A stretch of 64,000 nt of DNA from Pseudonocardia kunmingensis (GTDB taxonomy: Bacteria > Actinomycetota > Actinomycetes > Mycobacteriales > Pseudonocardiaceae). The position numbers were made by a program, and so were the translations under genes. Of the stretch, positions 1 through 8,064 are shown piece by piece; the first letter of the stretch is position 1; each line of letters begins with the position of its first letter. The stretch lies in NCBI RefSeq assembly GCF_006716445.1, contig NZ_VFPA01000003.1:1-64000 (forward strand). The letters run 5' to 3'. The notes beneath the pieces are model-generated. The model did not search any database, was not told the DNA's origin, and worked only from the letters and a program-made list of their open reading frames with translations.

Positions 1-417
1 CAGGAACGCGCCGAGCAGCAACCCGACGCCCAGCGGCCCGCCCGACGGCGCCGGCTCGGACCCGAACAGGCCGGTGCCGGTGCCGATGATCAGCGCGAAC
101 AGCGTGGCCGTGGTGCCGAGCAGCACGGCGTGCGCGCGCAGCCCCGCCCCGTTGCCGACGGCGACGAGCTGGCGCCACGCGGAGGTGAAGCCGAAGCGTG
201 AGTGGAACAGCGCGACGCCGAGCCCGACGCCGAGCGCGAGCAGCACGGCCTGGCGGGCGCCGTGCGCGAGACCGACGTAGGCGATCAACGCCGCCCCCAG
301 CACGCCGATCGCGGCGAGCGGACGCCACTGGACCGCGGCGGCGGGATCGGGGACGGGCGGGACGGCGCAGGTGGGCGCGGGCGCGAAGACGGAACGCGCG
401 GGGGCGGCGGTGGCCAC
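1..417 (-). CDS. YeeE/YedE-family membrane transporter, N-terminal part
   Basis: The first 139 codons of a membrane protein that runs off the left edge. After a proline/alanine-rich, poorly conserved N-terminus comes a hydrophobic helix, then the motif FHSRFGFTSAWR, then another strongly hydrophobic stretch. This Phe-Gly-Phe-Thr-Ser-x-Trp-Arg signature is characteristic of the YeeE/YedE (sulphur transport, DUF395) family of inner-membrane proteins, which take up thiosulfate or other small sulphur compounds. The GTG start is chosen because it is the first start giving an unbroken frame to the edge; no strong ribosome site is visible. No sulphur-related partner (TusA-like or rhodanese) is seen inside the window, so the substrate is unknown. 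Confidence 0.7.
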   Translation of the reverse strand, partial: MATAAPARSVFAPAPTCAVPPVPDPAAAVQWRPLAAIGVLGAALIAYVGLAHGARQAVLLALGVGLGVALFHSRFGFTSAWRQLVAVGNGAGLRAHAVLLGTTATLFALIIGTGTGLFGSEPAPSGGPLGVGLLLGAFL

Positions 418-616
418 AGGGAGACCTCGAGGACGCAGGGACGGACGGGCGGCGGTCGTCAGGGACGACAGGCCGCCGCGCGCTGCGTGCAGTGGTCGAC
501 GTGGCGCCGACGCGTGAGGAACACGCGACGAGGCTAGCCCGCGCACCCCGGCCCGCGCACCGTCCGCGCGATCACACCGGCTTCCGGCCCCGCGCCTGCG
601 CGGAAGGCACCCCTTC

Positions 617-666
617 GACGAACGGCACTTTTCGTCGGTACCTAACCGACGAAAGTGCCGTTCGTC
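617..666. terminator. Long hairpin overlapping the stop codon of the helicase-like gene
   Basis: Two arms of 22-23 bases (617-639 and 645-666) are reverse complements apart from one A of an A-run, separated by a 5-base loop. The TAG stop of the helicase-like gene lies in the loop, so the right arm encodes the last residues MTNGTFVG. The T-run is inside the stem rather than after it. Position and symmetry suggest transcription termination or mRNA end protection between this gene and the region to its left. Confidence 0.55.
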
Positions 667-3215
667 ATGCGGATCTCGGTTCCCTCGCGCTGCTCCGGGA
701 TGTCCGGCTCCCGCAGCCGGGAGCCGAGCTCCGCGAAGGTGTCGGCGGGCCCCGGCGGCGGATCGGCCTCCCCCAGCAGGGCCGCGGCGCTCCACGTGTG
801 CACCTCGCCCCGCTCGACGCCGTCGCGCAGCACCCGCAGGGCGCCGGTCTCCGCCGCTCGGACGGCCGTCCCGTCCGCGAGGAGGTAGAGCCGGCGGCCC
901 GCCAGCGCGACCGCCGGGCCGAACCCGGGGCCCGCGCCGTCCACGAGGTCGACCACCACGGTCGGGAACTCCCGGCCCTGCAGGTCGCGCACGGTGCCCA
1001 CGGCGACGTCGCGGGCCCCGCCGTGGTCGCGCACCGTGTCGCGCACGGCCTCGGCCCGCGGGGCGCACGGGGCCACGACGGCGACCGGCCCGTCGGGCGC
1101 GTGCAGCGCCGCGAGCACGCGCGGCAACGCGGTTCCGAGGCGGTCCGCCGTGGCGTCCGGGACCGTGGCGAGGTCGATCAGCACGACCTCGGTGTCCGGC
1201 TGCGGTTCCGCGTCGGGCAGCTCCTCGGCGGCGCGCAGCCGCTCGTAGCCCGCCTCGTTCGCCAGCCGGCGCAGCGCGGCGCCGAAGCGGGACTGGTGGG
1301 TCAGCGCCACGCACCCCGGCTCGGCGGCGGCGTCGGCGGGCGTCGCGATGCCCACGTGCGCGAAACAGCTGGCGCCCGTCCACGCCTGCAGCTCCGGATC
1401 GACGCCCCCGGCCTGCTCGGGCCCGCACTCCAGGAAGTCGCCGACGAGGACCGCCGTGGTCGTGGCCCGGCGCAGCACGAGCAGGACCTCCGCCAGCGCC
1501 GCGCTGCCCGCCCCGTGGACGAGCACGGCGTCGAACGACGCACCGGTGAGCGCGGGGTGGATCCGGGAGCGGGCGAGCGTCGTGGCGACCACGCTCGCCT
1601 CCCCCACGATCCGGGCGACGGCGACGGCGCGCAGCCCGCGAGCCTGCTCGACGAGCTCGCGGTGCCGGGCCGAGAGCGCGTCGCGCAGCGCGTCGGCGTC
1701 GTCCTGACCGGTGAGCAGCTCCTGCAGGCGCGCGTGCTTGCCGGGCAGCCCCCGGGACTCGCTGCCCACGACGAGGCTCCAGTCGGCGGCCGTGGGCAGG
1801 CCGATCGCCTCGGCCTCCGAGTGGGCGGCGCGCAGGGCGGCCAGTGCGTCGCGAGCCCGGCGGTAGCCCTCGTCGGCGGCGGCCATCGCGACCTCGGCCG
1901 CCGCGCTCCGCCGGTCCACCGCGTCGACGTCGGCCCGGCTGCGCTCCCCGATCACCGCACGCGCGTGCAGCTGCAGATCCAGCCAGCGCCGCCGCCCCTC
2001 CGCCGCGGCGGCGTTGTAGCGCTGCAGCTCCGCGATGGCCGCGTCGACCTCACGCCGGTGCTGCCGGCGCGCCCGCCACCGGCTCGCCCGGTCCTCGGCG
2101 AACAGCTCGGCGCGGTGGCGCCGCAACGCCTCCTGGCGCTGCGCGATCACGTCGAGAGCGGCCTGGGCGCGGCGCTCGTCCTCGAGGGCGTCGCGCACCG
2201 GGTCGAGCTCGGCACGGGCGGCGAGCGCCTCCCGCAGCGCGGTGGCCGCGGTGACGGCGGCGCGGCGGGCCGTCTCGGCCGCGTCCTGCGCCTCCTCGAG
2301 GCGTGGGCCGAGCTCGTCGAGCACGCGTTCGGCGTCGATGCGCGCCACCGCCGCGCGGTAGGCCTGCTCGTCGTGCTCGCCCAGCTCCGCCCGCAGCCGC
2401 TCGACCTCCTCGTCCACCTCCTCGACCTGCCGCAGCGCGGTGGCGACCGAGGCGCGCTCCTCGTCCACCTCCCGCGACGCGGGCGCCGCGAGCCGTTCGA
2501 GCTGCAGGTCGATGCCGATCTCCCGGCGCGCCGGGGGTCCGACCCGCACCGCGGTGCCGGCCGCCGGTGCCATGCGCCGGACGGCGGCGTGCAGCACGTC
2601 GTCGACCGCGGTGTCGGCCGTCGCGACGAGCAGCACCCGCTTCCCCTCGCCCGCCAGCGCCTCGACCGCCCGCGCCAGCACCTGCGTGGCGCCCGTGCCC
2701 GGCGGCGCCCAGACCAGGCGGACGCCGGGGCTGAGGCAGGCGCGGAACGCCTCGACCTGCTCCTCGGGCAACCCGTCGGCCTCGGCGCGCGAGGTCGGCG
2801 CCCCGGCGAGCCGCCGCTGCGCCAGCGCCTCCGCGAGCGCTGCGGGACCCGCGGCACGCAGCCCGTCCCGCAGCGCCTCGTGGAGGAACCGCGCGGACGG
2901 CGACCGGGCCCACAGCCGGCGGCTGCGCGGCGACAGCCCGGGCGGCGGCCGCAGGCGCACGACGCCGTCCTCGGCGCGCAGCTCCTCGACCGGGTACGCC
3001 GGCTCGTGCTCCGGCCCCTGCTCCCCCGACAGGCACGGCGAGAGCAGCATGTTCTCCCGGCCGTCGCCGCGCAGGTGCACGGCGAGCTGCCCGTCGTCGC
3101 CGTCCGGGACCGCGACGCCCAGATCCGACCACGCCGCCGGCCGGCCCGGCCCTTCCCCCTGCGCGGCCGACTGCTCGACCGCTTCGATGACGTGCGCCGC
3201 CCACTCCGCGGCCAT
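642..3215 (-). CDS. SF1-helicase-like P-loop protein with degenerate ATPase motifs and long coiled coil
   Basis: An 857-residue protein with the layout of a UPF1/Dna2-like superfamily 1 helicase, but with catalytic positions replaced. The Walker A region near residue 170 reads APPGTGATQ instead of GPPGTGKT, so the essential Lys is Ala. The motif II region near residue 562 reads DAVLVHGAG where the family has a DEA box. Motif III near 591 is VGDFLECG instead of GDxxQLPP. Near the C-terminus motif V is recognisable (TVRDLQGREFPTVVV), but motif VI is VALAGRRLYLL without the TRA arginine. Residues about 250-470 are very rich in Glu, Arg and Ala and should form a long coiled coil. The frame is intact and codon use is normal, so it appears to be maintained rather than decaying. 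It may be a structural or nucleic-acid-binding pseudo-helicase. The ATG start has a G-rich ribosome site. Confidence 0.75.
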   Translation of the reverse strand: MAAEWAAHVIEAVEQSAAQGEGPGRPAAWSDLGVAVPDGDDGQLAVHLRGDGRENMLLSPCLSGEQGPEHEPAYPVEELRAEDGVVRLRPPPGLSPRSRRLWARSPSARFLHEALRDGLRAAGPAALAEALAQRRLAGAPTSRAEADGLPEEQVEAFRACLSPGVRLVWAPPGTGATQVLARAVEALAGEGKRVLLVATADTAVDDVLHAAVRRMAPAAGTAVRVGPPARREIGIDLQLERLAAPASREVDEERASVATALRQVEEVDEEVERLRAELGEHDEQAYRAAVARIDAERVLDELGPRLEEAQDAAETARRAAVTAATALREALAARAELDPVRDALEDERRAQAALDVIAQRQEALRRHRAELFAEDRASRWRARRQHRREVDAAIAELQRYNAAAAEGRRRWLDLQLHARAVIGERSRADVDAVDRRSAAAEVAMAAADEGYRRARDALAALRAAHSEAEAIGLPTAADWSLVVGSESRGLPGKHARLQELLTGQDDADALRDALSARHRELVEQARGLRAVAVARIVGEASVVATTLARSRIHPALTGASFDAVLVHGAGSAALAEVLLVLRRATTTAVLVGDFLECGPEQAGGVDPELQAWTGASCFAHVGIATPADAAAEPGCVALTHQSRFGAALRRLANEAGYERLRAAEELPDAEPQPDTEVVLIDLATVPDATADRLGTALPRVLAALHAPDGPVAVVAPCAPRAEAVRDTVRDHGGARDVAVGTVRDLQGREFPTVVVDLVDGAGPGFGPAVALAGRRLYLLADGTAVRAAETGALRVLRDGVERGEVHTWSAAALLGEADPPPGPADTFAELGSRLREPDIPEQREGTEIRMTNGTFVG

Positions 3216-3374
3216 CAGCCCCCCGCTCGCCGCTTCCCCCTCCTGGTGATTGAACCAAGTTCGACGTGGCGATCACGGGGCTGACCGGGTGAGCTTGCGC
3301 GCGTGAGGGCGGGGCGAGGACGTCGTTCGCCGTGACAGCACCGTCACACCGCTCACCGAGCGGTCCCGACCGCG

Positions 3375-3715
3375 GTGCGACGGCCGTCCACAGGCCCGTG
3401 CCGGCGCGACGGTTCCCACCCCGACCCTCGGTGCGTGGCGCGATCGCGGTCGTCGGGACTCGGACCGGAGCAGGCGGAGCTGCTGAGGCGGTTCGAGAAC
3501 CACCTCGCCGGCCTGCAGCCGTCCGAGCCGTCGCCCCGGCGGGACCGCCGCCCGGACGTCGTCACCTACCGCGTCCGCGTCGACCTCGGCGGGACGAAGC
3601 CGCCGCTGTGGCGCCGCCTGGAGCTCGCCTCCGACATGTTCCTCGACGAGCTGCACCCCGTCCTGCAGGCCGCGTTCGGCTGGACCGACAGCCACGGCCC
3701 TGCGCACCTGGCCCT
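3375..3715 (+). pseudogene. Truncated plasmid pRiA4b ORF-3-like protein fragment
   Basis: Translation from an ATG gives an arginine-rich leader and then a segment typical of the pRiA4b ORF-3 family (PF07929): YRVRVDLGGTKPPLWRRL, followed by a LDELHPVLQAAFGWTDSH-type ending. In full-length members this N-terminal strand-helix unit is followed by about 100 more residues with HxF and acidic motifs. Here the similarity stops at the GWTDSH motif near 3708 and the frame runs into the reverse strand of the MFS gene. The rest was evidently deleted, with the breakpoint within about 20 bases of the MFS stop codon. Such proteins often travel with plasmids and insertion sequences. Likely non-functional. 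Confidence 0.6.
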
Positions 3716-3733
3716 GACCTCGCGCGGCGTCCG

Positions 3734-5248
3734 TCACCGCGGCGCGGGACGGTCGCGCAGCACGGTGAGGGTCAGCACCACGACGAGCGCCAGCACGGCC
3801 GCGGCGTACCAGCCAACGGCGGCGAACGCCGAGGTGAACGCCGTTCGCGCGGCGTCGACGAGCTCGGTCGCCGCCGGTGCGGGCAGCGACTCCGCGGCGA
3901 CGAGCGCCGGAGCCAGCCCCTCGCGGGCCGCGGCCGGCACGCCGGCGGGCAGCTCGGCCGCGAGCCGGGCGCCGTACACCGCCGTCACCACGGAACCGGC
4001 GGCCGCCACCCCCAGCGCGACCCCCAGCTCCCCCGCCGTCTCCGAGACCGCCGACGCCGAACCGGCCCGCTCGGGCGGCACCGAGCCCAGGACCAGGTCC
4101 GTTCCCAGTACGCCGGTCGGCACGACGCCGAGCACCGTGAGCGCCACCAGCACGACCAGCAGCCCGGGCGAGACAGCCGCGTCGACCCGGGTGATCGCGA
4201 TGCAGCCCAGCAGTGACACGGCGGCCCCCACCGCCAGCAGCCGGGTCCGGCCGACCCGCTGCGCCAGCCGCGGCGTCAGCAGCGACCCCACCACGGTCGC
4301 CGCCGCGACGGGGAGCATCCACAGCCCCGCCTCCAGCGCGTCCGCGCCGCTCACGAGCTGCAGGAACTGCGGGAGCAGGTAGAACAGCCCGTTGAGCGCG
4401 AGCAGCCCGAGCAGGATGAGGCTCACGGCCGCGACGAACTCCCGCCGGGCGAACAGCGTGACGTCGAGCATCGGGTCGGCCATCCGCCGCTGGCGGCGCA
4501 CGAACGTCCACCCCGCCGCGAGCCCGACCAGCACCGCCGCCGAAGGCACGAGCCCGGGCCCGTGCGCGGCGGTCTCCTTGACGCCGTAGGCCAGGGGCAG
4601 CATCGCCGCGAGCGAGAGCGCGATGCTGACCACGTCGACGCCGCGCACCCCGGAGGGGTCGCGGTGCTCGGGCAGCAGGACCGGCCCGAGCACGAGCAGC
4701 ACCAGCATCACCGGGACGCCGAGCAGGAACACCGACCCCCACCAGAAGTTCGCGAGCAGCAGGCCGCCCACGATCGGGCCGAGCGCGACCCCGGCGGAGA
4801 ACGTCGTCATCCAGATCGCGATCGCGGTGGTCCGCTGGGCCGGGTCCCGGAACATCGTGCTGATCAGCGCCAGCGTCGAGGGCATGAGCGTCGCGCCCGC
4901 GATGCCCAGCAGCGCGCGGGCGAGGATCAACGTCTCGGCCGTCGGCGCGTAGGCCGCGACCACGGACGCCACGGCGAACATCGCCCCGCCGGTCAGCAGC
5001 AGCTTGCGGCGCCCGATGCGGTCGCCGACCGAGCCCATCGTCACCAGGAAGCCCGCGATGAGGAAGCCGTAGACGTCGAGGATCCAGAGCTGCTGGGTGG
5101 CGCTCGGTTGCAGGTCGGCCGCCAACGCGGGGGCGGCCAGGTACAGCACGCTGACGTCGAGCGCGAGCACCAGGAGGGGGAGAGCGAGCACGGCCAGGCC
5201 CAGCCACTGCCGCGCGCCGGCCCGCGGCACGCTCTCGGAGTGCGTCAT
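3734..5248 (-). CDS. MFS drug/proton antiporter, DHA2 (14-TM) type
   Basis: About 504 residues with many hydrophobic segments. The motif GSVGDRIGRRKLLL between predicted helices 2 and 3 is the classical MFS motif A. LDVSVLYLAAPALAADLQPS in helix 1 matches the motif D1 region of the DHA2 multidrug family, and length and helix number agree with 14-TM QacA/EmrB/LfrA-type exporters. The predicted role is efflux of cationic or lipophilic drugs by proton antiport. I chose the ATG at 5248 (MTHSES); a start 27 bases upstream is also open. It is divergent from another MFS gene, and a MerR-like palindrome lies just upstream of its start. Confidence 0.85.
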   Translation of the reverse strand: MTHSESVPRAGARQWLGLAVLALPLLVLALDVSVLYLAAPALAADLQPSATQQLWILDVYGFLIAGFLVTMGSVGDRIGRRKLLLTGGAMFAVASVVAAYAPTAETLILARALLGIAGATLMPSTLALISTMFRDPAQRTTAIAIWMTTFSAGVALGPIVGGLLLANFWWGSVFLLGVPVMLVLLVLGPVLLPEHRDPSGVRGVDVVSIALSLAAMLPLAYGVKETAAHGPGLVPSAAVLVGLAAGWTFVRRQRRMADPMLDVTLFARREFVAAVSLILLGLLALNGLFYLLPQFLQLVSGADALEAGLWMLPVAAATVVGSLLTPRLAQRVGRTRLLAVGAAVSLLGCIAITRVDAAVSPGLLVVLVALTVLGVVPTGVLGTDLVLGSVPPERAGSASAVSETAGELGVALGVAAAGSVVTAVYGARLAAELPAGVPAAAREGLAPALVAAESLPAPAATELVDAARTAFTSAFAAVGWYAAAVLALVVVLTLTVLRDRPAPR

Positions 5249-5263
5249 GGCACCAGCTTCCGG

Positions 5264-5286
5264 GTTGAACTCCACTACAGGTCAAC
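5264..5286. promoter_or_regulatory. MerR-like inverted repeat upstream of the DHA2 exporter
   Basis: A 23-bp imperfect palindrome with half-sites GTTGAAC and GTCAAC around a short centre, 16 bases upstream of the exporter start. On the minus strand it contains TTGACC, which could be a -35 hexamer, the arrangement seen in promoters controlled by MerR-family activators. No MerR gene is adjacent, so the regulator is unknown. Confidence 0.35.
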
Positions 5287-5383
5287 GACCGGTGCCGGTC
5301 GTCACAGACGCGCCCCTCGTCGGAATGGGCCGCCGCCCGGGGTGTGTTGAGGCGCGGGTGCGGCCGAGCTGCTCGCACCTCAT

Positions 5384-5407
5384 CTGAATCGATCCCTGAA
5401 TCGATCC
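5384..5407. repeat. Perfect tandem 12-bp repeat in the divergent MFS intergenic region
   Basis: CTGAATCGATCC occurs twice in direct tandem. Each unit contains the self-complementary hexamer ATCGAT. The pair lies 43-67 bases upstream of the start of the plus-strand MFS gene, a position suited to an operator, though it could be a chance duplication. Confidence 0.35.
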
Positions 5408-5450
5408 CCGTCCGACCGAACCGTCCGACTCCCCGAGGTTGAACACGCCC

Positions 5451-6824
5451 ATGCCGCTCGCCCCCGGTCTCGCACGCCTCCGCCCCGGGCGGCGCGAGTA
5501 CCCGCAGACCCCGTCCGTCCCGCAGTACCGCGTGGCCGCCACGGTGCTCTTCGCCCTCGTCGGTGCCGTGTTCGGCAGCTGGGCGGCGCGGATCCCGGAC
5601 GTCGCCGCCGCGCTCGCCGCCGATCCGTCGACGCTGGGGCTCGCGCTGTTGTGCATCTCGCTCGGCGCGCTCGCGAGCATGCAGCTGACGGGCGCGCTCT
5701 GCGCCCGCTACGGCGCCGGGCTCGTCAGTTCGGTCGCTGCCGTCCTGGCCAGCAGCACCCTCGTGCTGCCCGGCCTGTCCTCCTCCGCGATCGAGCTCGG
5801 GGTCGCGCTCGTGCTGTTCGGCGCCGCGACGGGCACCGCCAACGTGGCGGCCAACGCGGTGGGCGTCCAGGTCGAGCGCGCCGCGGGCCGGCCGATGCTG
5901 CCGTCGTTGCACGCGGGCTTCAGCTTCGGCGGGCTCGCGGGTGCCGCGGTCGGCGGGCTGGTCGCCTCGACGGTGCCGACGGCGGTGCACCTCACCGGCG
6001 TCGGGGTCGTCGGGCTGGTCGTGACCGCGGCGATCGCCCCGACGCTCCGTGCCCGCGACGTCGAGCAGCAGGTCGCAGGCGCCGACCCCGCGGACGGTCC
6101 GCGCGGCGCCCGCGGCACCGTCCTCCTGCTGGGCGTGATCGCGGGCTGCACGGCCTTCGGCGAGGGCGCCGTCACCGACTGGGGCGCGTTGCACCTGCGC
6201 GAGTCGCTCGGCGCTCCCACGGCCGTGGCGGCCGCGGGCTACGCCGGGTTCTCGCTCGCGATGGCGTGCGGCCGGCTGGCCGGCAACCGGCTGCTGCGCA
6301 CCGTCGGCGCCACCCGCCTCGTCGGCGGCGGTGCCGTGCTCGCCACCGCCGGCGCCCTCGCGGTGGCGACGGTGCCGCTCGTCGAGGTCGTGATCGCAGG
6401 ATTCGTGCTGGTCGGGTTGGGGCTCGCCAACGTCTTCCCGGTGGCGATCGCCCGAGCGGGCACCCTCGCCGGTTCGGCGGGCGTCGCGCTCGCGTCCACG
6501 GTCGGGTACACCGGGCTGCTCGGCGGGCCGCCGCTGCTGGGGATCGTCGCCGACGCCGTGGGCCTGCACGTGGCGTTCCTGATCGTCGCGGCGCTCGTCG
6601 CGGTGGGCGCCGTGTTCGCCGGGCACGTCGGACCGGCGCCGTCCAGGACGGGGTACGCCCGGCGCCTCGTCGCACCCGCGGGAGCCATGGCCCGGCTGGC
6701 CACCACACGCCTGGGCCACGCCGCCCGCGGGCACGGCAACAGCCTGGCCGACCTCGGCGCGGCGCTCGCCGAACGCACCGACGTGCGACGCCCGCACCCG
6801 GGCCTCGAACCCCTCGCGGCCTGA
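5451..6824 (+). CDS. MFS transporter, YbjJ-like 12-TM family
   Basis: About 457 residues, nearly all hydrophobic helices with short loops. The N-terminal FGSWAARIPD motif, the second-helix segment LGLALLCISLGALASM and the repeated glycine-rich helices match the YbjJ-type MFS proteins found in many actinobacteria, whose substrates are mostly unknown (sugars or fucose analogues proposed for some). The ATG at 5451 is preferred over a TTG twelve bases upstream because GAGG is suitably placed. It is followed 47 bases later by the PTS EIIC gene on the same strand, so the two may form one transcript. The last 60 residues are hydrophilic and poorly conserved. Confidence 0.8.
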   Translation: MPLAPGLARLRPGRREYPQTPSVPQYRVAATVLFALVGAVFGSWAARIPDVAAALAADPSTLGLALLCISLGALASMQLTGALCARYGAGLVSSVAAVLASSTLVLPGLSSSAIELGVALVLFGAATGTANVAANAVGVQVERAAGRPMLPSLHAGFSFGGLAGAAVGGLVASTVPTAVHLTGVGVVGLVVTAAIAPTLRARDVEQQVAGADPADGPRGARGTVLLLGVIAGCTAFGEGAVTDWGALHLRESLGAPTAVAAAGYAGFSLAMACGRLAGNRLLRTVGATRLVGGGAVLATAGALAVATVPLVEVVIAGFVLVGLGLANVFPVAIARAGTLAGSAGVALASTVGYTGLLGGPPLLGIVADAVGLHVAFLIVAALVAVGAVFAGHVGPAPSRTGYARRLVAPAGAMARLATTRLGHAARGHGNSLADLGAALAERTDVRRPHPGLEPLAA

Positions 6825-6871
6825 CCCGAACTCAGCGCCGCCATCACACATCCAGCAGGGAGGTGGGACGC

Positions 6872-8059
6872 ATGGAGCTCCTCACCGTGACCACGAACAC
6901 CGACCAGGACGCGGAGGGCGACCTCGCCGCGTCCCGAAGCCCGCAACCGCCCACCGCCGCCGGTGCCGGCACCGCGGCGAAGATCCGCGGCTGGCTGACG
7001 AGCGGCGTGAGCTACGTGATCCCGTTCGTCACCGCGGGCGGCCTGCTGATCGCGCTCGGCTACGCGCTCGGCGGCCACCGGATCAGCGAGGCGCCACCGG
7101 TCACCGAGGGCTTCGACGCGACCACGACATCCGGCTGGGCCGCGCTGCTGTTCCAGCTCGGCGGGCTCGCGTTCGACTTCCTCGTACCGGTCCTCGGCGG
7201 GTTCATCGCCTACGCCGTCGCCGGGCGCCCGGCCCTGGTGTCCGGGTTCGTCGGTGGGGCCGTCGCCGTCGTGACCGGCGCCGGCTACCTCGGCGGCCTC
7301 GTCGCCGGCCTGCTCGCAGGCGCCGTCGTGTACCAGCTCACGCGGTGGCGACCGCCGCGCGCCGTGGCCGGCACCAAGCCGGTGCTGGTGCTGCCGCTGG
7401 TCAGCACGCTGATCACCGGCGCCCTCATGTGGGTGGTCGTGGGCGCGCCGCTCGCGGCCGCCACGAGCGGGCTCACGAGCTGGCTGAACAGCCTCTCCGG
7501 TGGCAACGCCATCGCGCTCGGCGCGATCGTCGGGCTGATGATGGCGGTGGACATGGGCGGGCCGGTCAACAAGGCGGCCTACGCCTTCGGCGTCGCGGGC
7601 CTGACCACCGGCTCGGAGACCGCGCCGGTCATCATGGCCGCCGTCATGGCCGCGGGGATGACCCCGCCGCTCGCGATGGCCCTCGCCAGCACCCTCCGCC
7701 CCCGCCTGTTCACCGGGATCGAGCGGGACAACGGCCGGGCCGCCTGGCTGCTCGGCGCCTCCTTCGTCACCGAGGGCGCCATCCCGTTCGCCGCATCGGA
7801 CCCCCTGCGCGTCATCCCGTCGCTGATGGCGGGCTCGTCGGTGGCCGGAGCCCTCTCCATCGCCGTGGGCAGCAGCCTGCTCGCCCCGCACGGCGGCGTC
7901 TTCGTGATCGGGCTGATCGGTGGCCCCGTCGGCCACCTCCTCGCCGTCATCGCCGGCACGGCCGTCTCCGCCGCCCTCGTCATCGCCCTCAAGTCGGTGC
8001 GGCGCGGGGGCGCCGTCGAGGACGCGTCGGCCGGGGTGACGGCCGGCCCGGCGCCGTAG
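6872..8059 (+). CDS. PTS fructose-type EIIC permease, stand-alone
   Basis: A 395-residue integral membrane protein. SGVSYVIPFVTAGGLLIALGYALGG at residues about 45-70, MAVDMGGPVNKAAYAF in the middle and FVTEGAIPFAASDPLRVIPS near the C-terminus are hallmark segments of fructose-family EIIC permeases, which carry sugar across the membrane during phosphorylation. Unusually, there is no EIIA or EIIB domain before or after the EIIC domain; the 45-residue N-terminus is a low-complexity hydrophilic linker. No HPr, EI or sugar kinase lies within 8 kb. It would need EIIA/EIIB encoded elsewhere, or act as a facilitator. The start is well supported by AGGGAGG nine bases upstream. It converges with the next gene with a 5-bp gap and no visible terminator. 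Confidence 0.88.
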   Translation: MELLTVTTNTDQDAEGDLAASRSPQPPTAAGAGTAAKIRGWLTSGVSYVIPFVTAGGLLIALGYALGGHRISEAPPVTEGFDATTTSGWAALLFQLGGLAFDFLVPVLGGFIAYAVAGRPALVSGFVGGAVAVVTGAGYLGGLVAGLLAGAVVYQLTRWRPPRAVAGTKPVLVLPLVSTLITGALMWVVVGAPLAAATSGLTSWLNSLSGGNAIALGAIVGLMMAVDMGGPVNKAAYAFGVAGLTTGSETAPVIMAAVMAAGMTPPLAMALASTLRPRLFTGIERDNGRAAWLLGASFVTEGAIPFAASDPLRVIPSLMAGSSVAGALSIAVGSSLLAPHGGVFVIGLIGGPVGHLLAVIAGTAVSAALVIALKSVRRGGAVEDASAGVTAGPAP

Positions 8060-8064
8060 CGCCG

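Noticed and set aside
198..3284. A 1028-codon open frame on the plus strand
   Set aside because: It is antisense to the helicase-like gene, Arg/Pro/Gly-rich without domains, and arises from high GC third positions on the other strand.
3273..6851. A 1192-codon open frame on the minus strand across both MFS genes
   Set aside because: Low-complexity Arg/Gly/Ala translation with no motif; it covers real MFS genes in other frames on both strands.
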